From Amoeboaphelidium occidentale (Eukaryota; Aphelidiomycota; Aphelidea): 64,000 nucleotides of DNA. The notes under the pieces are model-generated. The model worked only from the letters and a program-made list of their open reading frames with translations, was not told the origin of the DNA and searched no databases. Both the position numbers and the translations under genes were made by a program. Below are positions 1-10,325 of the stretch, piece by piece; position 1 is the first letter of the stretch; every line of letters starts with the position of its first letter. Where the stretch lies: contig JALGPX010000015.1 in the NCBI GenBank assembly GCA_023515795.1, positions 62,001 through 126,000 on the forward strand, in the 5' to 3' direction.

Positions 1-482
1 TCTTTCAGTTTGGATTGTGTAATCTTTAGCTCATTGATCAGGTTTACTTGGATAGTCTGAGACTCTGCTAACGATGATGTTGCTCTCTCCAATAACTTCT
101 CATAGCTCTTGATCTTTTCTTGTTGCTTTTGAGTTTCTTCATCTGAGTCTCTGTCCTCGTCTGAGTCGTCGTCGCCATATCTAGATGTTCTAGTGAGAGG
201 TTTCGGAGGTTGCGGTGCTTTTCTTGAGAATGTAGATGATGGTCTTGGTAAAGGTACAGGATATCCACCTAGAGTGGGTGTAGTCGATCTTGATCTACTT
301 GAAGCAGTGCTCATTAGATAATTTGGTGCTGGAGACGTTCGATGTTCTTCTTCTTGTATCGGTTCAATTCTTGATGCAGTGCTATTCAATTTCTGCGAGA
401 ACTGCTTTGCTGACTTTATTACACTGCTACTTGGTCTGATATTTGATGGTGTAGGTTGAGACAAAGACCTGGGCCTTTGCAT
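1..482 (-). CDS. Ser/Pro-rich coiled-coil protein, partial (3' end off window)
   Basis: The frame is open from the ATG at 480-482 to the left edge, so about 160 N-terminal residues are visible. The first ~100 residues are low-complexity and rich in Ser, Pro and Arg (for example APQPPKPLTRTSRYG). A short acidic run follows (GDDDSDEDRDSDEE), then a Gln/Lys/Glu-rich stretch that looks like the start of a coiled coil (KIKSYEKLLERATSSLAES). A TGA lies a few codons upstream of the ATG, which supports this start. A different frame is also open at 68-268, but it lacks the acidic/coiled-coil character. The start is 77 nt downstream of the ABCA stop on the same strand. I do not recognise a family. A cytoskeletal or scaffold role would only be a guess from the composition. 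Confidence 0.6.
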   Translation of the reverse strand, partial: MQRPRSLSQPTPSNIRPSSSVIKSAKQFSQKLNSTASRIEPIQEEEHRTSPAPNYLMSTASSRSRSTTPTLGGYPVPLPRPSSTFSRKAPQPPKPLTRTSRYGDDDSDEDRDSDEETQKQQEKIKSYEKLLERATSSLAESQTIQVNLINELKITQSKLK

Positions 483-559
483 AAAGTATCGCAAAGATGA
501 AACAATTGCTTCTCAAGACAGCGAAAAATCGCCATGATTTCTATTAACAATCTCTCTCA

Positions 560-3307
560 TCACTTTGATACCTCTTCTTCTTGCTCCTTGTCATTCTCTG
601 TAACTCTTGTAAATACGTCTTCTAGTGATGCCTGTGAGAAGTTTATGTCCTTCGTCTTGGCTTTCCAGTCGCTCTTCTCTATCTCTTCGAGAAGCGCCAC
701 AATTCCACTATCAGAGCCTGGTGCCAAGTTGAATTTTGTATAAATATATCTAATGCTGTCTATAGTAATGCTCTTATCTTTTCTGTAATCATGAGAGGCA
801 TTCACGTATGCTAACAAGAATTCGAAAAACTTTTCCTTGAGTTCTGGATGAATACAAACTGTCATACAATAACCAGAGTAATGGTTTTTTAATTTCATGG
901 AAGTCCCAAGAGTTTTGATTTTGCCTTGGCTCATGACAGCAATCTTGTCTCCAATTGCATCAGCCTCTTCCTAACAAAATAAGATCGAAATTTTAAAGCT
1001 AGACTTACCATTGAATGCGTAGTCATCAAGATCGATCTCCCTTTTCTCATCCGAAGAATTAAATTCCAAATGTCTCTTCTAACATACGGGTCCATACCAG
1101 ATGTTGGCTCATCAAGAATGACCAGCTTAGGATCACCGACAAAACTGATGGAAACACTGAGTCTTCTCTTCATTCCTCCAGAAAAAGTCCCGACAGCTTT
1201 GTCTGCAACTTTGAGCAGTTGGACATCAGAAAGTAAATTCTCCACGCATGTCCTGATTTCAGCTCTAGGCATCCCCTTAAGTTCAGCGTAGAGTTGTAAA
1301 TGCTCCCTTGCTGTAAGCTCATCCCATAGAATTTCAAACTGTGAACACAATCCTAAACTCTTCCTAATTTGATCAATCTGTTCATTGACAGAAAACCCAT
1401 CAATAATAGCATCGCCTTTCGTTGACCTTAGAAGTCCAATAAGGATGTTTATCAGAGTGGATTTTCCAGCTCCGTTATGACCAAGAAGAACGAAAACTTG
1501 CTCCGATTCTGCAGCAAACCAGACCTCATCCACGGCATTAAATGTGGTGCGCTTTTTCTTCTTCTTAACGTTAAACTTTTTCACTACGCCCCTAACTTGC
1601 AATAAAGAACCACCAACTACGTTGGAACTATTATTGGCAGTTTGTCCTTGGACATAAAGCTTTTCTTCGAATACTTCTGCATCCTCCTCATTAATTGAAC
1701 CAAATCTAGATAAAGACATTTGAGACTCCAAAGAGACAAGAGATGCCATATTTTCTTTTGAGTTTGTGATGGAAGCATCTTGCTGTGGTTGCTGTTTTTT
1801 CGAAAACCAAAAGCTGGATTTCAAAAAGAAATTCCAAGGGCGTGGTTCTCCATTAGGAGAAGGCAGAACTTGATCCAAATATGAAGCCAGTATGATGAAG
1901 ATAACGGCATTCAAGACGAGACGTACTAAAGAATCGGAGGCGTTTGGAATTGGAACTTCAAAAACAGTATTTGCATCATCTTCAAACGTGTGGTTCACAT
2001 ACCTGACATCATACAAGCTACCCCACTCAAACCTTCCATTGGAGACTTTTACTTTGATTTCACACATTGCTGTTCCAAGGTTAAACATTGGAAACAACAA
2101 AGACAAAACTTCTGGAACACTGGAGTCAACCGAATAGTAATCGAACAGCAAATCTTTCGCATTACCACTTATTATTCGTACCAAAAGCAATCCTAAAACA
2201 AAGAATACTATTCCCGCATTCAAAGAACCTTTTGCCTTCCCAATAAACACAGAGCAAAGCATAGCCAGAGCGCAGATCGCAAGAGAGAATAGCGAGAACA
2301 ACATAAAATTCACTGCAAAACTAGTCTGTGTAAAGTATATCATATCAAGCGCATAACCGTAAGCAATAAGCAGGAGTGACGCGATAATGCATAGAACCAT
2401 TCCTGTTATCATCCATGATAGCCAGTAAACACTATCCAACAATCCAACCGTCTTCAGCCCTTGTCTCAACCTCAAATCTTTTTCATTACAAATATTATAC
2501 AACAGCACAATGAACTGAAACATAATGCCACAGTAAAAGAAAGCTGGTCCGTTCTCCTCGATCGCTCCTTGACCTCCCTTGTATCCTAATTGAGGAAATC
2601 TTCTGTGTGAATATTTGATGTCGAGTGGCGGCGTTCTTTCCGTAGGATCATAAAACGTAGAATTCGGATCCTTCATAAAAGTATCATTGTGAAACCTCAT
2701 TATTGCCTTATCCACAATAATTTGCAGTTCATTTCGATAATCAGGTTTTCTAGCGGGAGCAATTAAATCCAAAACTTCACTCGATGCATTAAACAATATT
2801 GCGTAATCATAAAACGCTGGATGAATTGCATTAAAGATCAGAGCATTCGTAGTCTTGTTTGAGTGCTGCTTCAAGAAATCCACCAACTCATGTTCAGACT
2901 CCATACGCTCAAACTCTCCATCTCCTTTTAAACCAGATTCTTCACGAATGTACGACATTAAACTATCCATGTGGGCTACTGTATTCTCAGACGCGTAACT
3001 CGCTGGAGCATAACGTATTGTGACGCAATCTTCAAAACCTGGAAAGGACCGACAGCTTGGTACTAAGCCATAAGAAATAGAATTCTGATTTAAGTTTCTT
3101 GGTAGAGGATTAAAAGGGTTCTACAAGTAAGATCAGACATAGCGAACAAATTACATCGATGCCAGTCTTTGGCAGCTTATCAATGCCCAATAGAATTGAT
3201 ACAAATATAATCGGTGACAGCAATTGCAGTAAAGTGAGCTTCCATCTCCTTTTGGTGAATAGCCAATTCTTCCATAGCATGGCACTCAACTGTCGCAGGA
3301 ATGTCAT
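560..3307 (-). CDS. ABCA-type half ABC transporter
   Basis: Three exons (3155-3307, 1009-3120, 560-970), with introns of 34 and 38 nt, encode 891 aa. The N-terminus has the ABCA signature of an early basic/hydrophobic segment (LWKNWLFTKRRWKLT) followed by a large extracytosolic loop. Several membrane segments follow at about residues 240-480. A single nucleotide-binding domain has Walker A GHNGAGKST, signature FSGGMKRRLS, Walker B LVILDEPTSGMDP and switch His in MTTHSM. The second intron falls directly after that THSM and the next exon resumes with EEADAIGDKIAVMS, the standard ABCA sequence, which confirms the splice. Full ABCA proteins have two such halves; this one has one half, so it probably dimerises. 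ABCA members usually move lipids; the substrate here is unknown. An ATG 17 codons upstream (3358) is possible, but 3307 matches the family N-terminus better. Confidence 0.88.
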
Positions 3308-3434
3308 CTCAAACTCAATCGGAGAAAACCATGCAAACTTCAAAAGAAGTGAACACATGACATCGACACTATCGTAAACACGTTAATAATCATTAGTCAC
3401 AATGGATGTTTATTGATCATAGTATTTCTTAGAT

Positions 3435-3895
3435 TTAGTTGCTCTTCTTGCGATATGAACATCCTACACGAAAGCGTTTAGCATAAATGATCATAATGCG
3501 ATACCTTCAGACAAACGAGCACGACCTCCAGTTGGTTGGCACAAGACAGTGCTGCATTGTGTGCACAAAACGACAGTCTGTGCATGTGAAAATACAGTGG
3601 TGACAGCATAACAGCCTACAGACAAGCAAAATCATCAGCATTTGAACAACATTTCTCTAGTAAACTTACTTTGGCACTTGACATCCATGAAGAATGAGTT
3701 TGGAGACTGCACCAATCTCTTCAACTTGTGTGTGCGTTGTTCAGTTTCTTTGGTTGGGTTCAATAAGTCAACTGCTAACTAAACATGTCAGTTTTGCTCT
3801 ATTGAACGCATCATAAACTCCATCCACGCCATTCCATTAATGTAAATACGCGGTAATTGAATGGATGAGAGTCTTAATAAGTAACTTACAACCAT
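3435..3895 (-). CDS. RPS27: Small ribosomal subunit protein eS27
   Basis: Four exons (3890-3895, 3670-3778, 3505-3615, 3435-3463) join to exactly 84 codons plus stop. The protein begins [13 protein letters not shown], contains the C4 zinc finger as CQSC and CTQC separated by the [10 protein letters not shown] segment, then [14 protein letters not shown], and ends SYRKKSN. This is the full, normal length of eS27, a structural protein of the 40S subunit involved in late small-subunit maturation. The first exon holds only two codons. The gene is split too finely to appear as a long open frame. It is divergent from the TOM20-SET gene, with about 395 bp between the two starts. Identification is firm because length, zinc ligands and C-terminus all match. 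Confidence 0.95.
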
Positions 3896-4290
3896 TGTCG
3901 ATAATTCGATTCACTGAAAAAATTTTGCTTGAAAGATCGCGCGATTCGATTCGAGCTAAGGTTTGGCTTTAAAGGCTCAGCACGCGGTAATTGGTATGAT
4001 CGTTCTATGAGAGTTGTTTTATTTGAGGTAATCTAACAATTATTGCGTATATCTCTTGATAGAAGAGCTTAATTCGCTAGCTTTTGTTCAGATCATGATA
4101 ATGATACTTTTTCTTAATTTAAGGATATCGATAAAACCTCAACGTCTCAGTAAACGACTTCGTGATAAGCTCAATAATAACTTCTTAATCTATTCACATA
4201 AAACAGTCTCGAACTAAAGTGTTGACGCAAGGGGTGCGCAGAAACGGCGAATCAGACGCTTGGAAAATTTTTCTCGTTTTCGTTTTCAAC
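3896..4290. promoter_or_regulatory. Divergent intergenic region between eS27 and TOM20-SET
   Basis: No gene is visible in these 395 bp. They must carry the 5' leaders and promoters of both divergent genes. The sequence is AT-rich with a few GC-richer patches (for example around 3935-3990). I see no clear TATA box or repeated operator. Confidence 0.4.
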
Positions 4291-5954
4291 ATGAGCAAAG
4301 CTTTGGCTGTTGTTGGTGCTACAGCTGCAATCGCGGCATCTGCTTTAGTTGGATATGCAGTGTACTTTGATTACAAGAGAAGACACGACCCAGAATTCCG
4401 TAGAGCTTTGAGTAAGAATCGATGATATCATCCTTGTGATTTTGCTAACTTCTTTTCTGGTAGAGCGAGACAAGAAGGCTGCTGAGAAGAAGGCCAAAGA
4501 ACAGCAGAAGGAAAAGGAAGAAAAGTTGATACAAATGCTTACGAACGCTTTGAAGTTGGTCAAAGATCAGGTTTATCCTGACACGCCTGAAGAATGTGAA
4601 AAGTTCTTTGCTGATAACTTACAGAAGGGCGATCTATTGCTAAGAACAGGTAAATATCTATAGCACATTACAGTTCAGCTTATAACTATAGATCCTTCTA
4701 AGGTTGAGGAAATTGCTGCGTGTTTCTTTAAGGCTCTGAAAGTCTATCCAAATGCTGTTGAGCTTCTAAAGGCTTTGGCTTCCCAGCTTCCTGAGGAAAT
4801 CTCTGGATTACTTTACGCGATGTTACACACCGAGGTACAATTAAACGAAATGATGAGATCTCAAACACAACATTAATATGTTGTAGGCTGAGCAGAAAGA
4901 AATAAAACATTTTCAGGAGTTAACCAGCAAGTTCCCGTCGGTGGAGATCAACAACGTTGGAATGAGAAGAGAGGACGGTGGGGATTTGGTTTCTGATGCA
5001 AAGAAGGTGTTGTTTTCTGAAGGAGGAAAAGCTGTTGAATTTGGAATGTTTGCAAAGAAGGAATTGTTTGAGGGTGATGTTGTATACATTGAAGATCCTT
5101 TGGCTGTTTGCATGTCTAATGACGCATTGTTGAGCAAGCAATACTGTTGCTACTGTTTGAACAAGATCTCAGAGGACAATTTTGCTTCCATGGATGAGGT
5201 TCCATCTTGCACTCAATGCAATACTGTTGTTTTCTGTTCTGAAGCCTGTGTTAAAAGAGGTCAAAGTGAGTTTCACAAGGCTTTGTGTCCGGGAGATACT
5301 ACCAACAAGGCTGCTAAGAGATTGTACGATTACTGTGTTAAGATGAACGTGATCTATCCTTATTTTGTCGCAAGGTTTATGAGTCAAATGATTTACAAGC
5401 AAGTTATTGCTGAGACTATTCTTGCAAAGGATCCTACCAAAATCAACGACGTTCCTGACATTAATGCTGAATGGGAGAATATTGAAAGATTATTGGCTTC
5501 TGCTGTAAGCGCAAATGATGAAGCTACAAAGGAAGACGAGTATGAGTCAAAGTTGATTTTGCAAACTTTGAAACTCGACAGTCCTGGTGGCAAGCAATTG
5601 TTGTCTCCTGAGCGTTACGCATTGATGAAGAAGGCGTTTTCTTCATATTCATACGCCGTTAGCGTAGATGGTTCCAGCAAAATGGGCGAAGAATTGATGA
5701 ACTGGCCTTTGAAGCAAGTTTCTGTTAAACAGGAAAATTTGTATGCTGCTGGTTTATATTTGGTTTCTGCCTATATTCGCGAAGCAGAGGAATCCAATGT
5801 TGTCGCAATGTTCAAGTTCCCACCTATGCACCACTCAAACTCCAAGAAATTATTCATTCCAAGTCCTAAATTAGTTTTGAAGGCAAACAGACACATCAAA
5901 GAAGGAGAAGAATTATTGATTCCGGGAGCAAATGGTGATGTTCTTCATAGATAA
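4291..5954 (+). CDS. TOM20 mitochondrial import receptor fused to MYND/SET-like protein
   Basis: Four exons (4291-4411, 4464-4649, 4692-4834, 4887-5954) give 505 aa in one frame. Residues 1-170 are TOM20: N-terminal membrane anchor (ALAVVGATAAIAASALVGYA), a basic RRHDPEFRRAL segment, a charged K/E linker, then the cytosolic helical receptor domain (YPDTPEECEKFF and FFKALKVYPNAVELLKAL). The rest resembles SMYD proteins: an N-terminal SET piece (FGMFAKKELFEGDVVYIEDP), a MYND zinc finger with CCYC, CTQC, FCSEAC and a HKALC end, and a C-terminal SET segment (KANRHIKEGEELLIPG). TOM20 normally stops after the receptor domain, so this is a fusion. Exon 4 could start at 4887 or 4917; both keep the frame. 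The SET core looks degenerate: the usual N-H-S-C-x-P-N box reads MHHSNSKK and the distal catalytic Tyr is not apparent. Methyltransferase activity is therefore doubtful. It is convergent with the SprT gene, 29 bp away. Confidence 0.85.
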
Positions 5955-5983
5955 TCTGTTTAGAATAGATTTCAAAAGTTTAT

Positions 5984-7369
5984 TTAGATTTTAAGTTTTC
6001 TCCATTCCTCCGCTAGTGCTTTCATAACATCTTTTTTCTGAGGCGTATTGAGATTTGCCTTTACACGCTGATAGTTTTCTTTGACAAAAGCTGCGTAAAG
6101 ATTTTCTTTTCTTGGAGTTCCATCTTTTTTGACGGGAGTGAATGTTCTTTTCACTTTAACTGGTGTTCCATTCACAATTTCATGTTCAACGCGTTCCAAC
6201 ACAACGCCTTCTGAGTTCTTGAGTAAAAGACTGCCACCGCACGCACATCGCTTTTTTGTTATGTCGATGCTTTTGCTGTTTCTTTCGAATTTGGCACCAC
6301 AAACTTCAATATTCTGACAATAGTATACAAACTTGTACTCTCGTTCATAATCGTGTGTATTCTCCACAATGATTTCATCTTCTGCAGAAACTTTTCCGAT
6401 TTGATAATAAGATGAAAACTTGCTCCCAAATTTCTGAAATGTTTTACCATGTGGATTCTCGTTAATGGCTCCAGAGAGATACGCTGCAATATGGCACATC
6501 TCATGAGCAAGAGTGTTTCTTAACTTGCGCTTGTTCGTCAATAATTTACCAGATAATTGGATCTTCCTGTTCGAGATGTCTCCCGTATCAAAAATTGCTT
6601 TTCCGGCAGTAGAAGTCAAACGATTAGACCATTCCAAGGTAAAATCAGTAGGAATGAGACCTTTCAGAATTTTCATGTTAAACTCCTCAAAGTACAACTT
6701 GGCAAGGGTTTCCCTTTGTTTGAAGAAAGTATTCTTTGCTGTGCTTCTGATCTTTGAAGGAGTTTCAGTCAACGCATAATTCTTGGTCTTGTGTTTTGGT
6801 GTCGACGGAGTTGATATGATTGTTACAGAACTTTCAACAGCTATTTCCTTGATTCTAATGTTCTTCTTGGGCTCAAACGAAATAACAGCATCAAAATCAT
6901 CAGAATTATCGTCCCCTTGTGTTCTGTCTTTGAACAATGTTTTGTTGATGTCGTCATAATTCTCTTTTGCTTCAGTGCCAGCCTCTGTTTCAGAATCATC
7001 AGAGGAACTAACGTAAATCTTCTTCCTTGGATTAAGCTTTTTTAATACCAAAGGGCTTTGATCATCACTAGCGTTATCGCTTTTGTCAGAGTTTGCTGTT
7101 AAATCAATTATCTCAACCTTCTTGACGATCCTCTCAATTGTAATTGGGGTGACTTCATCACTAGACGGTACCCCAAAACAAGGAGAGCTCGAAGTTGTCA
7201 TATCAACAATTGGGATTACTTCCTCGTTTTCTTCTTCTGAGTTGAAACTGCTTTTATTCCGGTAGGACACGAGTTCTACGGGAAAATCATGATCATTCAG
7301 CTTAGACATGTTTGAAGAAAAGATAACTGAGAAAACTGGATATTTGGAATATCTTGGGCCGAACAACAT
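5984..7369 (-). CDS. GCNA/SprT-type DNA-protein crosslink protease
   Basis: One exon of 461 aa; the start could also be the Met at 7309. The N-terminal half is acidic and disordered and holds hydrophobic-acidic patches that look like SUMO-interaction motifs (VIPIVDM, VEIIDLTANSD). The SprT metalloprotease domain follows at about residues 225-395. It has zinc-binding HEMCH, a downstream second-helix His (ENPHGKTFQKFG) and a zinc-ribbon with C..C pairs (VYYCQNIEVCGAKF and RCACGGSLLL). The C-terminus (GTPRKENLYAAFVKENYQ to AEEWRKLKI) resembles the HMG-box-like tail found on fungal GCNA relatives. Family knowledge suggests it cleaves proteins covalently trapped on DNA in a SUMO-dependent way. It lies tail to tail with TOM20-SET. 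Confidence 0.85.
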   Translation of the reverse strand: MLFGPRYSKYPVFSVIFSSNMSKLNDHDFPVELVSYRNKSSFNSEEENEEVIPIVDMTTSSSPCFGVPSSDEVTPITIERIVKKVEIIDLTANSDKSDNASDDQSPLVLKKLNPRKKIYVSSSDDSETEAGTEAKENYDDINKTLFKDRTQGDDNSDDFDAVISFEPKKNIRIKEIAVESSVTIISTPSTPKHKTKNYALTETPSKIRSTAKNTFFKQRETLAKLYFEEFNMKILKGLIPTDFTLEWSNRLTSTAGKAIFDTGDISNRKIQLSGKLLTNKRKLRNTLAHEMCHIAAYLSGAINENPHGKTFQKFGSKFSSYYQIGKVSAEDEIIVENTHDYEREYKFVYYCQNIEVCGAKFERNSKSIDITKKRCACGGSLLLKNSEGVVLERVEHEIVNGTPVKVKRTFTPVKKDGTPRKENLYAAFVKENYQRVKANLNTPQKKDVMKALAEEWRKLKI

Positions 7370-7462
7370 TTTTAGTTATCCACGACGCTATGACCTAATC
7401 AATCTTGGCTCAGTTTCAGAGACTCTGATTCGTCGTGCTTCGTTTCTGCTTTGTAATCTGAG

Positions 7463-8826
7463 ATGGCATTGAGACAAAGAAAGACTGATAGTGAAGTTCA
7501 AGAAACTGCAAAAGGTCCAAAGGAAACCTCATTACGTGCTAATCCGGCAGCTCAATTGGCCACGGCTGCAGCAGTATACTTCTGCTTCGGATTCCTCCTA
7601 GAGAAGGGAAGAGTGTTCGAACCAATTCTAATTCAAAGTAAGCGCGCTGTTGTGAGCAACTACTTATGCTTAACTATATAGATCAGTTCCTATTGACTGA
7701 CTTCACAATGTTGAAGATGTTCTTGTCTGCGTTGGTCACATCGCTGGTTTCTGTCGCGGTTTTGCAAATCGTTTTGGGTAAATCCTTCATAGTGATGAGG
7801 GATTCATACCTCAAAGGCCACAGTGAACGTGGTCTTTTGGCAGCTTTTATTGGTGGTAGCCTTATNNNNNNNNNNNNNNNNNNNNNGGTTTTGCAAATCG
7901 TTTTGGGTAAATCCTTCGTAGTGATGAGGGATTCATACCTCAAAGGCCACAGTGAACGTGGTCTTTTGGCAGCTTTTATTGGTGGTAGCCTTATCGGTGT
8001 CGGTATGGCTTTTAGTGGCGCATGTCCTGGAACTGTTATCGCACAAATCGGAGCTGGTGTGTCCTCCGGTTTTGTAACAGGATTAGGTGGCCTTGTTGGA
8101 TCGTTGATATATTATCACCTTGAGCCTCAGCTGAACAGTTTGTTTGTGATTTCAAGACCACAACGCCGCACATTATATGAAGTTGTCAATGCTGATCACA
8201 TTAATGTTGCAATGATCACAGCATTTGTCATAATCGTTATCGATGCAATTATTCATGCATTCTTTCCGTCTGATGTTGGGTTTGCTCAGATGTTGAATTG
8301 GAATTTATTGCGCATGAAAGCATGGCCACCTGCATTAGCTGGTATTGGAATCGGCCTTTTACAGCTTCCATCAATATTATCGTTGAGCAAGCCCATAGGT
8401 TCGTCTACTAATCTTTCATCATGTGTTTCGTTCCTTGGGTGTTGGAACATTACGTCTGGATTATTACCAGCAGGAAGTACAATCATGAAGTTGAATTACA
8501 AAGCTATCGTTTCATTCTTTGCTATGGTAATGGGAGCTTTTGCAAGTGCTTCACTTTCTGGAACTGTTGCCCAAACCTCCTCAATTGATAATGGGCTATT
8601 GGCGTTTCCAGCAATGAAACATTCTGGCGCTATTCAAGCATTCGTTGGAGGTGTTGTGCTTTACCTAGGTGCAAGAATTGCCGGAGGGTGTACATCAGGT
8701 CACGGTATCAGTGGTTCGAGCTTTTTGCTTTTGTCTAGTTTTGTCGCGGTTGCTTCAATGTTTGGCGTTGCAATTATTACCACGACCATCATGTCATTGA
8801 ATTTCCTGACTATTTCATCGCATTAA
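7463..8826 (+). CDS. YeeE/YedE-family sulphur transport membrane protein (contains assembly gap)
   Basis: Exon 1 is 7463-7637 and exon 2 is 7682-8826, with a 44-nt intron. Exon 2 is interrupted by 21 undetermined bases (7866-7886) that are followed by a repeat of the preceding 108 bp, almost certainly an assembly duplication. The true protein is therefore about 43 codons shorter than the frame implies. The protein is a chain of membrane segments with two internal repeats. Each carries a Gly/Cys motif typical of the family: GVGMAFSGACPGTVIAQIGAG in the first half and GARIAGGCTSGHGISGSS in the second. Cys residues in these motifs are thought to handle thiosulfate or related sulphur compounds in the bacterial homologues. 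The fungal substrate is unproven. The stop at 8824-8826 is clear. Confidence 0.85.
7866..7886. other. Assembly gap flanked by a 108-bp direct duplication
   Basis: 21 N bases. The 108 bp before the gap (7758-7865) and after it (7887-7994) are identical except for one base (A in copy 1, G in copy 2, changing Ile to Val). This is what overlapping contig ends produce when joined with a fixed gap. Confidence 0.95.
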
Positions 8827-8994
8827 GAATAAAAGTTAAATGAGATATGTTGTCAACATTATCGAGAAAAGTATTTACCTTGCCTTGCCTGGCACGAGAT
8901 TACCTGCAGGAAGTTATTAAGCCCCTGAGATGTAACGATTGGGCAGAATTACATTCACCCCTGGATCTGGGCAGATTAAGATTCTTTGTTTCAA

Positions 8995-10011
8995 ATGAAT
9001 TCGTTCATATTATACGCATTCTTGGTTCTTGCTCTTTGCTCTGCTGGTAGTTCCACGGTTTTGGATCGGTGTCTGGTACCGATGTTGAAAGCAGACTTGA
9101 GTTTCACGCTGCTTGATCTCGAAAACAGCGACAGAGAGTACCGTACCGACTTTAAGCAGCCTCATAATGCTTTAATCAAAGGCTATGGCAAATGGACGTT
9201 TTCTGTTATTCAAAACTCTGTTTTGCACGGCACAAAAGGATTCAAGGTATATTCTAAGTGCGTAGAAGACTGTCCGGATTGCAGATTCGACTTACCGGCA
9301 ACGGTGGAAGCCATGGTACGCAAGAATGAACAGCTATTATTTAATACAACGTTAGTTTTCGCGAAGAAAAATCGTTGGTACGGTTGGAGAGACCCAATTA
9401 AAAGAGGTATTCATGTTCCGTATGGATCACTTAATTCAAGACCATATGGTGAGAAAGTCACTGTGTCTCTGACATTGAATGTCCCACGACCCATCGAACA
9501 GTGTATCAACGTTGATGCAGAAAAGACTCGTTCCGAGTTCGCGGATCTCTGTTTCAGATCTATCGACAGTAATGAAGAAATGGCTACGGTACAATTTCGT
9601 GATGGGAACATTTCTGTTTATCCGGAAGTTCTAAGAGAACATAGCACCGTTCTTTCAGAATTGTTGGACATAAGCAGAGAAAATGAGGAACCTTGGATGA
9701 TTGATCTCCGTGAATTTTCCAGAGAGGTGGGCAAAATGTTTTTTGAGGTTCTGTGTAGTGGCGTTATCAAAGCAACAGTCAATGACAATCGAGCACAGCA
9801 TATTTCAAACTTGATGAAGCTCTACGAATTGGGACATAAGACTCAAATGGACAACATTATGTTGGGTGCAATCGATGGTTTCAAAAACCTTCACCCCAAG
9901 CCTACCGGTTCGGAAGCTTATGATTTTGTCGATTTGCTAACAAGAATGAAATCTAAAATAGGTGATGATTTCAGGGATCGTGTTATTGACGTTACAATTA
10001 AATCAATATAA
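8995..10011 (+). CDS. Secreted BTB/POZ-like protein
   Basis: Single exon of 338 aa from the ATG at 8995; the longer open frame upstream has no ATG. The N-terminus is a textbook signal peptide (MNSFILYAFLVLALCSAGSS). The first ~180 residues are Cys-containing (CVEDCPDCRF) and form a beta-rich-looking module that may correspond to a MATH-like domain. A BTB/POZ-type segment follows around residues 195-260: TVQFRDGNISVYPEVLREHS, then VLSELLDI, IDLREFSREVGKMFFEVLCSG and a helical tail. BTB domains are normally cytosolic or nuclear adaptors, so a secretory leader is odd. The protein could instead be retained in the ER. I recognise the fold from pattern only; the family is not settled. Confidence 0.65.
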   Translation: MNSFILYAFLVLALCSAGSSTVLDRCLVPMLKADLSFTLLDLENSDREYRTDFKQPHNALIKGYGKWTFSVIQNSVLHGTKGFKVYSKCVEDCPDCRFDLPATVEAMVRKNEQLLFNTTLVFAKKNRWYGWRDPIKRGIHVPYGSLNSRPYGEKVTVSLTLNVPRPIEQCINVDAEKTRSEFADLCFRSIDSNEEMATVQFRDGNISVYPEVLREHSTVLSELLDISRENEEPWMIDLREFSREVGKMFFEVLCSGVIKATVNDNRAQHISNLMKLYELGHKTQMDNIMLGAIDGFKNLHPKPTGSEAYDFVDLLTRMKSKIGDDFRDRVIDVTIKSI

Positions 10012-10325
10012 GAAACACGCGAATTAGTCTTAAAAGTCGTTTGATGGAAATTCATCAATAAAATTTCTTAATGCGAACGCTGTGATGCTTTTACACAGCA
10101 TTGGATCTGTATTGATGTAAACGGTGAATCCCTCGGAGCCTTGCTTGAAGGATTTGTGAAACAGCGAGTTACAACTATAAATCTTCATGGTTAATTGCTT
10201 ATCTTCAGTATGGGGCAGTGTGAGACAGAAGATATCAAATTTAGTTCAGATAGTTGAGATAAAGCGGTACTCTAGCGACTTTGTGACTAAATTCTAGTAA
10301 AATTTTTCTTGTAACAAACAATAAC
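10012..10325. other. Intergenic region with a 52-codon minus-strand ORF
   Basis: Between the BTB and CBS genes the only candidate is a minus-strand ORF at 10030-10188 (starts MKIYSCNSLFHKSFKQGS, ends DEFPSNDF). Its frame extends upstream of the ATG for about 20 codons before a stop. It contains GSEGFTVYINTDP, weakly reminiscent of the GTKGFKVYSKC segment in the adjacent BTB gene. It could be a small gene, a fragment, or chance. Confidence 0.25.
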
